DNA from: Alphaproteobacteria bacterium
GTDB taxonomy: Bacteria > Pseudomonadota > Alphaproteobacteria > RS24
Reading direction: 5' to 3'
Assembly: GCA_022428185.1 (NCBI GenBank)
Contig: JAKMCZ010000139.1
Location: 1 to 5,196, forward strand
Length of the DNA: 5,196 bases
Part shown: in pieces, positions 1 to 5,196 of the stretch
Layout: each line of letters opens with the position of its first letter
Position numbering within the stretch: position 1 is the first letter of the stretch
Notes under the pieces: generated by a model
The model's input: only the letters and a program-made list of their open reading frames with translations
Told to the model about the DNA's origin: nothing
Database searches by the model: none
Position numbers and translations under genes: made by a program

Positions 1-1
1 G

Positions 2-796
2 GTTGACCCTGACACGATTAACTGGGCCGAAGCGACGCTCGGCGTGCCGGTGATTGATAATTGGTGGCAGACCGAAACCGGCTGGCCGATTTGTGCCAAT
101 CCGGTCGGCATTGAATTGCTGCCGATAAAAAAAGGCTCGCCCAGTGTCGCCATGCCCGGTTATGAGCTGGCGGTGCTTGACGAAAGCGGTCAGCCAATGG
201 ACGCCAATGAGATTGGCGCGATTGTTATCAAGCAGCCCCTCCCACCCGGCTGTCTGCCCGGGCTTTGGCAAAATAAGCAGGGGTTTGAAGAAGCCTATCT
301 CAGCGATTATCCGGGCTATTACAAAACCGGCGATGCCGGTTTCCTAGATGAGGACGGCTATCTTTACGTCATGTCGCGCACGGACGATATTATCAATGTT
401 GCCGGCCACCGCCTGTCGACCGGCGCAATGGAAGAAGTGCTGGCAGGGCATCAAGACATTGCCGAATGTGCTGTATTGGGTGTGCGCGACCCGATTAAGG
501 GCGAAGTGCCGCTCGGTCTTTTAGTGTTTAATGACGGCGTCAATCGCCCTGATGACGAGGTGCTGGCTGAAGCCATAAGCTTGGTGCGCGCGCAAATCGG
601 GCCGGTCGCCGCTTTTAAGCTGGCTCTGCGCGTCGCCCGCTTGCCGAAAACCCGTTCGGGAAAAATCCTGCGCGCCACAATACGGAAAATCGCCAATGGT
701 GAGGATTGGCAAATGCCCGCCACCATTGATGACCCGACCATTTTGGACGATATCAGCGATGGCTTGAAATCCATCGGCTATCCTGAAAGGAATTGA
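2..796 (+). CDS. prpE: Propionyl-CoA synthetase-type acyl-CoA synthetase, C-terminal part (5' end outside window)
   Basis: This is the last 264 residues of an AMP-forming acyl-CoA synthetase (ANL superfamily), which activates a short carboxylic acid with ATP and CoA in the cytoplasm. The frame is open to the left edge, so the GTG at 44 is internal. Visible motifs, numbered from the first in-window codon, are WQTETGW (22-28, ATP/acyl pocket), YKTGD (107-111, ribose-binding Asp), RTDDIINVAGHR (126-137, hinge to the C-terminal domain) and PKTRSGK (215-221). The final Lys of the last motif (codon 662-664) is the adenylation lysine that is often acetylated. The phrases VIDNWWQTE, LPPGC and TIDDP near the end recall PrpE/ACSS3 rather than acetyl-CoA synthetase, so propionate is the favoured substrate. 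Acetate or another short acid remains possible because most of the acyl-binding region lies outside the window. It is the first visible gene of a three-gene + strand run. Confidence 0.88.
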   Translation, partial: VDPDTINWAEATLGVPVIDNWWQTETGWPICANPVGIELLPIKKGSPSVAMPGYELAVLDESGQPMDANEIGAIVIKQPLPPGCLPGLWQNKQGFEEAYLSDYPGYYKTGDAGFLDEDGYLYVMSRTDDIINVAGHRLSTGAMEEVLAGHQDIAECAVLGVRDPIKGEVPLGLLVFNDGVNRPDDEVLAEAISLVRAQIGPVAAFKLALRVARLPKTRSGKILRATIRKIANGEDWQMPATIDDPTILDDISDGLKSIGYPERN

Positions 797-797
797 T

Positions 798-1574
798 ATG
801 GAAGACCTAGTGCTTGTCGAAAAAGCCGGGGGCTATGGCGTTGTCACGCTCAATCGCCCGCATGCGATGAATGCGTTATCGGCAAAATTGCGCAATCAAT
901 TAGCCACCGCGATTGATGACCTCGAAGCCGACGACAATATTCGCGTGATGATTTTGACCGGCGCAGGCGAGAAAGCGTTCACCGCCGGTCTCGATTTGAA
1001 GGAAATGGGCGCGCAAGACAGTGACGGCCCGGCCTTGGCGATTTCCAGCGACGACCCCGTGCAAGCATTGGCGAAATTCTCCGGCCCGATTATCGGCGCG
1101 ATTAACGGCGTCGCCATTACGGGCGGCTTTGAGATTGCGCTGGCATGCGATGTGCTGATCGGCACATCCAATACCCGCTTTGCTGATACCCATGCCCGCG
1201 TCGGCATTTTACCGGGCTGGGGGTTGAGCCAAAAACTGATGCGCCTTTTGGGAGCCTCGCGTGCCAAAGAAGTATCGCTGACCGGCAATTTCGTGTCGGC
1301 TGAACAGGCGCTTGATTGGGGGCTTATCAATCATCTGGTCGCGCCTGAGGCATTGATGGATAAAGCCCGCGCGCTGGCTGACGACATGTTGTCTTGCGTG
1401 CCCGAAACCTTGCGCGCCTATAAGGCGCTGATGGATGACGGCTTCGATATGAATTTTGGCGATGGCATGGCTCTTGAACAAAAGCGCGGCCGCGAAGCCA
1501 ATCGACAAGTCGGAGCCGGAGATGTAGAAGCGCGCCGCGAGGCGGTTCGCCAACGTGGGCAAGAACAGAAATAG
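798..1574 (+). CDS. Enoyl-CoA hydratase/isomerase family protein (crotonase fold)
   Basis: A complete 258-residue protein, the usual size for single-domain crotonases, which act on the double bond or carbonyl of acyl-CoA thioesters in the cytoplasm. The N-terminal core has VVTLNRPHAMNAL (15-27). The first oxyanion-hole segment is AFTAGLDLKEM (60-70), and the second is GVAITGGFE (104-112). Glu112 matches the first catalytic Glu of classical hydratases. The second catalytic Glu position falls in FADTHARVGILPG (128-140) and is His132 here, so textbook two-Glu water addition is doubtful. A charged C-terminal tail follows (about 229-258). The ATG is chosen because AAAGGA at 786-791 sits 6 bases upstream and only one base separates it from the preceding stop, which implies translational coupling to the acyl-CoA synthetase. 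Family assignment is secure; the exact reaction (hydratase, isomerase or another crotonase chemistry) is not. Confidence 0.92.
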   Translation: MEDLVLVEKAGGYGVVTLNRPHAMNALSAKLRNQLATAIDDLEADDNIRVMILTGAGEKAFTAGLDLKEMGAQDSDGPALAISSDDPVQALAKFSGPIIGAINGVAITGGFEIALACDVLIGTSNTRFADTHARVGILPGWGLSQKLMRLLGASRAKEVSLTGNFVSAEQALDWGLINHLVAPEALMDKARALADDMLSCVPETLRAYKALMDDGFDMNFGDGMALEQKRGREANRQVGAGDVEARREAVRQRGQEQK

Positions 1575-1577
1575 GAG
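1572..1577 (+). promoter_or_regulatory. Ribosome binding site overlapping the upstream stop codon
   Basis: TAGGAG contains the stop codon of the crotonase gene (TAG, 1572-1574) and a Shine-Dalgarno core, 6 bases before the ATG of the serine hydrolase at 1584. This supports that ATG as the start and suggests that ribosomes finishing the crotonase can reinitiate on the hydrolase. Confidence 0.65.
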
Positions 1578-1583
1578 TATCCA

Positions 1584-2813
1584 ATGACGAAAGACCCCCG
1601 CATGATGCCGTCCAAGGCTCATTATAATGGCTGGCGCGACCCTGACAGTGTGCGCTGGCATTTGCGCAACATGTCGACCCTACCGGCGCTGATTATGCCG
1701 CGCGGCGGACCGGTTTTTGAGCTCGAAACCGGCGCGCATAAGGACGTGGAAAACGTTACCTATGATTATCAAGGACGCACGCTCACCTTAGGCGAAGCGA
1801 TGCGCGAAGACTGCATTGACGGCTATATTGTGATACAGAATGGCGAGGTTTTATTTGAACGCTATTACGATAATTTCAGCGCACACGACCATCATATCTG
1901 GTTTTCCATGACCAAATCCCTCATCTCTACGGCCTTTGGCATTGCACAAGTCGAGTTCGGCATTGATGAAAGCAAATCACCTGCCGATTTCATTCCCGAA
2001 CTGGCCGATAGCGTGTTTGCCGATGTCAGTATTCGCCATGTGCTCAATATGGTGACAGCGCTTAATTACACTGAGGAATATGACGAGATGACGCCGGGCA
2101 CGGTGCATTTCGAATATTTCCGTCGCTTGGGCTTTATGGGCGATTTCGAATTGCTGGCAATTGACCCCAACCAATCTGATGAACCGCGCGGGGTGCGCGA
2201 TATGCTGCCACGCTTTGAACAGGCATCTGACGGCACAACCGGTGCCATGTTTCAATATCAATCACCCAATGTTGACGTGATTGGCTGGCTGATTGAACGC
2301 ATTACCGGTCGCGCGCTGATGGATTATATGCGCGAGAAATTATGGGTGCCGATGGCAACCGAACATGATGGCGTGTTTACCGTCGATGTTTCTTTCGCAC
2401 CGGTGGCGACCGGCGGGTTTAACTCGACCCTGCGCGATGCAGCACGCTTTGGCCTGATGGCATTAGGCGATGGTATGCTGGGCGATACGCAAGTCGCGCC
2501 CGAAAGCTGGATCAAAGATACATATGCCATGACGGCGGAGGACAATCAGGCGGGTGCGGCTTCGGTCAATTCCGACCCTGAGCATGAGCGGTTTATTGAC
2601 GGCTTTAGCGGCTATCGCAGTTTCTGGTGGCAATTTGACCAGTCACAAGGCGAGCGTTTGGCAATGGGCGTGCACGGGCAAGTGATTTACGTCAATAAGG
2701 CAAAAAATCTGGTGATTGCCAATTTTGCCAGCCCGGCGCAAACCGCCAATCAACTGCGCGCCAGCTATAAGCAAATGCTGTTCGGCACGCGCGCGCTGGC
2801 TGCATCGCTCTGA
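1584..2813 (+). CDS. Serine hydrolase of the beta-lactamase/PBP fold, similar to 6-aminohexanoate-dimer hydrolase (NylB)
   Basis: A 409-residue protein of the class C beta-lactamase/DD-peptidase fold (Pfam Beta-lactamase, PF00144). The nucleophile motif is SMTK (Ser108-Lys111) in HIWFSMTKSL, and the second motif is YQSPN (Tyr225-x-Ser227-x-Asn229). GVHGQVIYVN (362-371) stands in the KTG-like third position, as HGQ does in NylB. From memory, NylB (6-aminohexanoate-dimer hydrolase, which cleaves a linear nylon oligomer amide) has matching blocks. These include a short N-terminal W-x-x-P...RW-x-x-x-x-x-M stretch (here Trp17 to Met30), SxSK-SL, YNEDY (here YTEEY, 162-166), FQYxSxNxDV and HGQ. Tyr166 aligns with the substrate-contacting Tyr170 of NylB. 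No signal peptide or membrane segment is seen, so it is probably cytoplasmic and not a resistance enzyme. The natural substrate is unknown; many relatives are esterases or amidases. It ends the + strand operon, 9 bases after the crotonase. Confidence 0.88.
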   Translation: MTKDPRMMPSKAHYNGWRDPDSVRWHLRNMSTLPALIMPRGGPVFELETGAHKDVENVTYDYQGRTLTLGEAMREDCIDGYIVIQNGEVLFERYYDNFSAHDHHIWFSMTKSLISTAFGIAQVEFGIDESKSPADFIPELADSVFADVSIRHVLNMVTALNYTEEYDEMTPGTVHFEYFRRLGFMGDFELLAIDPNQSDEPRGVRDMLPRFEQASDGTTGAMFQYQSPNVDVIGWLIERITGRALMDYMREKLWVPMATEHDGVFTVDVSFAPVATGGFNSTLRDAARFGLMALGDGMLGDTQVAPESWIKDTYAMTAEDNQAGAASVNSDPEHERFIDGFSGYRSFWWQFDQSQGERLAMGVHGQVIYVNKAKNLVIANFASPAQTANQLRASYKQMLFGTRALAASL

Positions 2814-2855
2814 TGCAATCTGACGCGCAAGCGGTTTACGGCAGAGCTATTGCAT
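2813..2855. repeat. Inverted repeat in the convergent gene junction
   Basis: ATGCAAT at 2813-2819 is a perfect inverted copy of ATTGCAT at 2849-2855, with 29 bases between. The pair spans the 33-base gap where the hydrolase and mmsA genes meet tail to tail, touching both stop codons. CTG (2820-2822) and CAG (2842-2844) could extend the pairing with a bulge. No run of T follows on either strand, so this is not a standard intrinsic terminator. It may be chance or a weak bidirectional transcript end. Confidence 0.25.
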
Positions 2856-4343
2856 TGTCGGAATGATGAAGCTCTGGTCGGCGACATCGCCATCGGGCCA
2901 ACGCTGTGTCACGGTTTTCACTTTGGTATAGAACTTAATGCCTTCCGGCCCATGCTGATTGGTGTCGCCAAAGGCTGAGCGTTTCCAGCCACCAAACGTA
3001 TGATAGGCGACCGGCACCGGTATCGGCACATTAATACCGACCATTCCGACATTGACCTTTTGCGCAAATTGGCGCGCCGCCAAACCGTTACGGGTAAACA
3101 AGGCCACGCCATTGCCATATTGATGTTCTGACGGCAAACGGGCGGCTTCCTCAAGATTATCAGCCCGCACCACTTGCAAAACGGGGCCGAAAATCTCTTC
3201 TTGGTATGACTGCATATCGGGTGTCACATTATCGAAGAGAGACGGGCCGATAAAAAATCCATCTTCATTGCCCTGTAACGACATGCCGCGTCCATCGACC
3301 ACCAAGTCGGCACCTTCTTTGACACCCATCTCAATATAGTCTTCGATTTTTTGCCGATGCGCCGACGATACGACCGGCCCGTAATGCGCGTCAGGGTCGG
3401 TTGAAATGCCGACATTCAACTTGCCGACTTCCTCGACCATGCGACCGACAAATTCGTCAGCCGTGTCTTTGCCGACCGGCACAGCGACCGGCAAGGCCAT
3501 GCAGCGTTCGCCCGCCGAGCCATAGGCCGAGCCTGAGAAATCGGCAATTACTTGGTCCATATCGGCATCGGGCATAATAATGCCGTGATTTTTCGCCCCG
3601 CCCATGGCTTGCACGCGCTTACCATTCGTGGTGCCGGTTTGATAAACATAATGGGCAATGTCGGACGAGCCGACAAAGCTAACCGCTTTAATGTCATCAT
3701 GCGCCAAAATCGCATCGACGGCTTCCTTGTCGCCATGCACGACATTTAAAAGCCCTTCAGGCGCACCGGCTTCGAGCATCAGTTCAGCCAAGCGCACGGG
3801 CACGCTGGGGTCTTTTTCAGACGGCTTCAGAATAAACGCATTGCCGCAGGCAATCGCAATGCCGAACATCCACATCGGAATCATCGCCGGAAAATTGAAC
3901 GGCGTGATACCGGCGGCAATGCCCAATGGCTGGCGCATGGCATAAATATCAATGCCCGGCCCTGCGCCTTCGGTATATTCGCCCTTTAAGAGATGCGGAA
4001 TACCGCAAGCAAACTCGATCACTTCCAGCCCGCGCTGCACATCGCCCTTACTGTCGGCAATCACCTTGCCGTGTTCAGACGATAACAGCGCCGCCAATTC
4101 GTCCATATTGGCTTCCAGCAATTCCTTGAATTTGAACATGACGCGCGCGCGCCGCTGCGGATTGGTGGCAGCCCATTCAGGCTGCACTTTTTTCGCCGCG
4201 TCAACGGCGGCGTTCACGTCGTCAGCGCCACCCAAACAGACGCTGGCTTGCACCTTGCCGGTATTGGGGTTGAAAATATCGCCATCACGCGTCGCCGCGC
4301 CGCGTGTCGCTTGACCGCCAATAAAATGTTGAACCTCGCGCAT
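2847..4343 (-). CDS. mmsA: CoA-acylating methylmalonate-semialdehyde dehydrogenase
   Basis: A complete 498-residue aldehyde dehydrogenase superfamily enzyme. MmsA converts methylmalonate semialdehyde (from valine, and in some bacteria thymine or inositol) to propionyl-CoA with NAD+ and CoA, in the cytoplasm. Sequence support includes ITPFNFPAMIPMWMF (146-160; Asn150 is the oxyanion residue), LKPSE (172-176, cofactor), SFVGSS (222-227), GSAGERCMALPVAV (275-288; Cys281 is the nucleophile) and EEIFGPV (382-388; Glu383 contacts the nicotinamide ribose). The general-base Glu of hydrolytic relatives (ELGGK) is replaced: the segment reads QAMGGAKNH (245-253), as expected for an enzyme that uses CoA rather than water to release the product. 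Arg104 and Arg280 lie where this family keeps conserved carboxylate-binding arginines. The start is fixed by a strong GGGAGGGG upstream. It converges on the + strand operon and follows a broken barrel gene on the same strand. Confidence 0.95.
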   Translation of the reverse strand: MREVQHFIGGQATRGAATRDGDIFNPNTGKVQASVCLGGADDVNAAVDAAKKVQPEWAATNPQRRARVMFKFKELLEANMDELAALLSSEHGKVIADSKGDVQRGLEVIEFACGIPHLLKGEYTEGAGPGIDIYAMRQPLGIAAGITPFNFPAMIPMWMFGIAIACGNAFILKPSEKDPSVPVRLAELMLEAGAPEGLLNVVHGDKEAVDAILAHDDIKAVSFVGSSDIAHYVYQTGTTNGKRVQAMGGAKNHGIIMPDADMDQVIADFSGSAYGSAGERCMALPVAVPVGKDTADEFVGRMVEEVGKLNVGISTDPDAHYGPVVSSAHRQKIEDYIEMGVKEGADLVVDGRGMSLQGNEDGFFIGPSLFDNVTPDMQSYQEEIFGPVLQVVRADNLEEAARLPSEHQYGNGVALFTRNGLAARQFAQKVNVGMVGINVPIPVPVAYHTFGGWKRSAFGDTNQHGPEGIKFYTKVKTVTQRWPDGDVADQSFIIPTMQ

Positions 4344-4348
4344 GAAAG

Positions 4349-4356
4349 CCCCTCCC
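4349..4356 (-). promoter_or_regulatory. Strong ribosome binding site of mmsA
   Basis: On the - strand this reads GGGAGGGG, with the GGAGG core ending 7 bases before the ATG (4343-4341). It is the strongest Shine-Dalgarno in the window and confirms the mmsA start. Confidence 0.8.
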
Positions 4357-4365
4357 GAGCAGCCT

Positions 4366-4383
4366 GAAAATCGGTCGAAAATC
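4366..4383. repeat. Direct repeat GAAAATC with 11-base period upstream of mmsA
   Basis: GAAAATC occurs at 4366-4372 and again at 4377-4383, separated by GGTC, so the copies lie about one helical turn apart. The distal copy overlaps the putative mmsA -10 element. The placement would suit an operator bound on one face of the DNA, but two 7-base copies can arise by chance and no regulator gene is visible nearby. Confidence 0.3.
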
Positions 4384-4408
4384 TAACAGGTCAGAGGGGC
4401 AAGGCCAA
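4380..4408 (-). promoter_or_regulatory. Possible sigma-70-type promoter of mmsA
   Basis: Reading the - strand, TTGGCC (4408-4403) and TAGATT (4385-4380) form a -35/-10 pair with a 17-base spacer; each matches four of six consensus bases. Transcription would begin around 4373, leaving a leader of about 30 bases that contains the ribosome binding site. The match is weak and alphaproteobacterial promoters often depart from this consensus, so it is a candidate only. Confidence 0.3.
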
Positions 4409-4443
4409 TCATAAACTTGATACTTTAGAGCTTGCGTAGCGAT

Positions 4444-4691
4444 TTAGAACAGATAGTTGATCCCGAATTGCGCCAGCGCGTCACCATCATCGACCGTGTC
4501 ATAAAGCTCTTCGTCGGGTGAGCCGGTATCAAGCCTAGCGAGCCACCAATATAGCGGTTCAAATTGAGACCGGTTGTGGCCTCTTCGACTTCGAATCCAC
4601 CAATATCATCAAACGAGCCCGGTAAATCTTGCGCCTGGGTTGAAACTGCACACAATGCGGTCATAAGACCGCCGAAAATTATCCGTTTCAT
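4444..4691 (-). pseudogene. Remnant of a small outer-membrane beta-barrel protein gene (frameshifted, internally shortened)
   Basis: The start at 4691 opens a clear signal peptide, MKRIIFGGLMTALCAVSTQA, with probable cleavage after Ala20 (TQA|Q). A short acidic segment follows, then NRYIGGSLG (45-53), which looks like the first strand of an outer-membrane barrel. The same frame then runs into sequence with no barrel character (IPAHPTKSFMTRSMMV) and stops near 4425. A neighbouring frame instead encodes LDTGSPDEELYDTVDDGDAL, then AQFGINYLF and a TAA at 4446-4444. That is a typical barrel C-terminus with alternating residues and a terminal Phe. Joining the two by a one-base shift near 4533 gives only about 82 residues, too few for an 8-stranded barrel (typically about 150 or more mature residues). 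This suggests an internal deletion that also broke the frame. A sequencing error could explain the shift but not the missing middle. The promoter and ribosome binding site are intact. The specific family is not recognised. Confidence 0.7.
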
Positions 4692-4698
4692 CTGTCCG

Positions 4699-4704
4699 TT
4701 CCTT
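4699..4704 (-). promoter_or_regulatory. Ribosome binding site deciding the barrel-remnant start
   Basis: On the - strand, AAGGAA lies 7 bases before the ATG at 4691-4689 and directly after an A-run (CAAAAAAAGG). It supports that ATG over the upstream in-frame ATG at 4751, which falls inside the promoter. Confidence 0.65.
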
Positions 4705-4725
4705 TTTTTGTTATTAGACAGCGAA

Positions 4726-4754
4726 ATTATATCATAAAAACCCCAAAACATCAG
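4726..4754 (-). promoter_or_regulatory. Sigma-70-type promoter of the barrel remnant
   Basis: The - strand carries a perfect TATAAT at 4731-4726, within an AT-rich stretch. A weak -35 candidate, CTGATG (4754-4749, three of six matches), lies 17 bases upstream. Predicted transcription start is near 4719, giving a short leader that ends in the AAGGAA site and the ATG at 4691. The -10 is convincing, the -35 much less so. Transcription from here could continue into mmsA, because no clear terminator is seen in the 100-base gap between them. Confidence 0.55.
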
Positions 4755-4797
4755 GGCGATGGGAGTTAAGTAACTGTTATTGTTATATTATTTATGG

Positions 4798-5196
4798 TTA
4801 GACAGTGTTTTGGGCTTGCTCAATCGATGTCTTATTGAAAAAGCTGACGCTCAAAAGCGACGGCAGCAAAAGCACCGCGCCGAGCAGTGCCAGCACCAAA
4901 CCCATGATGGTAAAGCTGGCAAAGCGCTGCAACATGACCAAATCAGAACTCAAAAACACGCCCGCGCCAAAGCAGAACAAGAACGTCGATTGCACAATCG
5001 GGCGACCGGGAATAAACAATGCCTGACGCAAAGACAGACGCTGGCTTTTATGCTCATCAACCAGATGGTGCTGGTAACGGTGCAGAATATGAATCGTGTC
5101 ATCAATCGACAGCCCCATTGTGACGCTGGCAATAATCACCGTCGCGAAGTCGAACGGGAAGCCGAGCGCGGCAATCGTGCCCATTGTAATCAATAT
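4798..5196 (-). CDS. RND/MMPL-family exporter, C-terminal transmembrane part (5' end outside window)
   Basis: The last 132 residues of an inner-membrane transporter of the RND superfamily (MMPL-like 'predicted exporter' group), which uses proton flux to move lipids or other hydrophobic substrates. The frame is open to the right edge, so the TTG at 5193 is not a start. Visible parts, numbered from the window edge, are a hydrophobic helix with FATVIIASVTMGLSIDD (about 17-33) continuing into TIHILHRYQ, then a cytoplasmic charged loop (about 44-60). Two more hydrophobic stretches follow (about 66-84 and 92-118) and a short polar tail. GLSIDDTIHILHRY matches the conserved acidic Gly-x-x-x-Asp helix of this family. 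Because the protein ends soon after, this is probably the second membrane repeat (TM10-12). It lies 106 bases upstream of the barrel remnant on the same strand. The substrate cannot be told from this fragment. Confidence 0.85.
   Translation of the reverse strand: MLITMGTIAALGFPFDFATVIIASVTMGLSIDDTIHILHRYQHHLVDEHKSQRLSLRQALFIPGRPIVQSTFLFCFGAGVFLSSDLVMLQRFASFTIMGLVLALLGAVLLLPSLLSVSFFNKTSIEQAQNTV

Noticed and set aside
44..46. GTG as start of a 250-residue acyl-CoA synthetase fragment
   Set aside because: The same frame is open with family-like sequence to the window edge, no ribosome site precedes it, and the family is far longer. It is an internal codon of a gene cut by the window.
896..1661. 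Long antisense frames on the - strand across the crotonase gene (about 144 and 150 residues)
   Set aside because: They lie opposite a well-supported crotonase, have no recognisable domains, and are explained by codon bias in the real gene.
1584..2813. Antibiotic-resistance beta-lactamase
   Set aside because: There is no export signal, the third motif is HGQ rather than KTG, and the sequence blocks and operon context fit NylB-like metabolic hydrolases.
3926..4314. + strand open frames opposite the mmsA N-terminus (up to 120 residues)
   Set aside because: Composition is low-complexity Ala/Ser/Pro with no family resemblance; they are shadows of mmsA.
4530..4540. Programmed -1 frameshift joining the two halves of the barrel remnant
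   Set aside because: No slippery heptamer or clear downstream structure is present around 4533, and even the joined product would be too short to make a barrel.
4692..4751. ATG at 4751 as the start of the barrel remnant
   Set aside because: It lies inside the promoter, has no Shine-Dalgarno, and adds 20 residues ahead of an otherwise complete signal peptide. The ATG at 4691 is preceded by AAGGAA.
4736..4756. Possible terminator for the RND exporter: CCC...GGGG followed by TTTTT on the - strand
   Set aside because: Only three base pairs can form around a 9-base loop, and the T-run belongs to the spacer of the downstream promoter. Too weak to call.
1..5196. CRISPR array, tRNA/rRNA, transposon ends, phage or defence genes
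   Set aside because: No repeat-spacer periodicity, RNA gene, transposase, integrase or terminal inverted repeats were seen; almost all the sequence is ordinary metabolic or transport coding sequence.

Overview
The window looks like chromosomal DNA from a Gram-negative proteobacterium, most likely an alphaproteobacterium. This is inferred from the moderate GC content, tight operon packing, an MmsA-type dehydrogenase, an outer-membrane barrel remnant and an RND-family exporter. I cannot name the genus. Nothing suggests a phage, plasmid or CRISPR context.

Left half, + strand (2-2813): three genes in the same direction, spaced like an operon. First is the 3' end of an acyl-CoA synthetase of the propionyl-CoA synthetase (PrpE) type. 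One base after its stop comes a crotonase-fold enoyl-CoA hydratase/isomerase homologue, and 9 bases after that a serine hydrolase of the beta-lactamase/penicillin-binding-protein fold that resembles 6-aminohexanoate-dimer hydrolase (NylB). Each downstream start has a Shine-Dalgarno sequence inside or just beside the preceding gene's end.

Right half, - strand (2847-5196): a complete CoA-acylating methylmalonate-semialdehyde dehydrogenase (mmsA) converges on the hydrolase across a 33-base gap. Upstream of mmsA is a broken small outer-membrane-protein gene. It keeps a good promoter, ribosome binding site and signal peptide, and a typical barrel C-terminus ending in Phe, but the two ends lie in different frames and most of the barrel is missing. 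Furthest right is the C-terminal membrane part of an RND/MMPL-type exporter, cut by the window edge.

Functionally, PrpE-type activation of propionate and MmsA oxidation of methylmalonate semialdehyde both yield propionyl-CoA, so the locus is probably concerned with short-chain or branched acyl-CoA catabolism. The hydrolase may supply a carboxylic acid to the synthetase by cleaving an amide or ester, but that is inference from gene order only. I do not see a clearly undescribed system here. The points most worth a second look are the decayed barrel gene with its intact promoter and the coupling of a NylB-like hydrolase to acyl-CoA enzymes.
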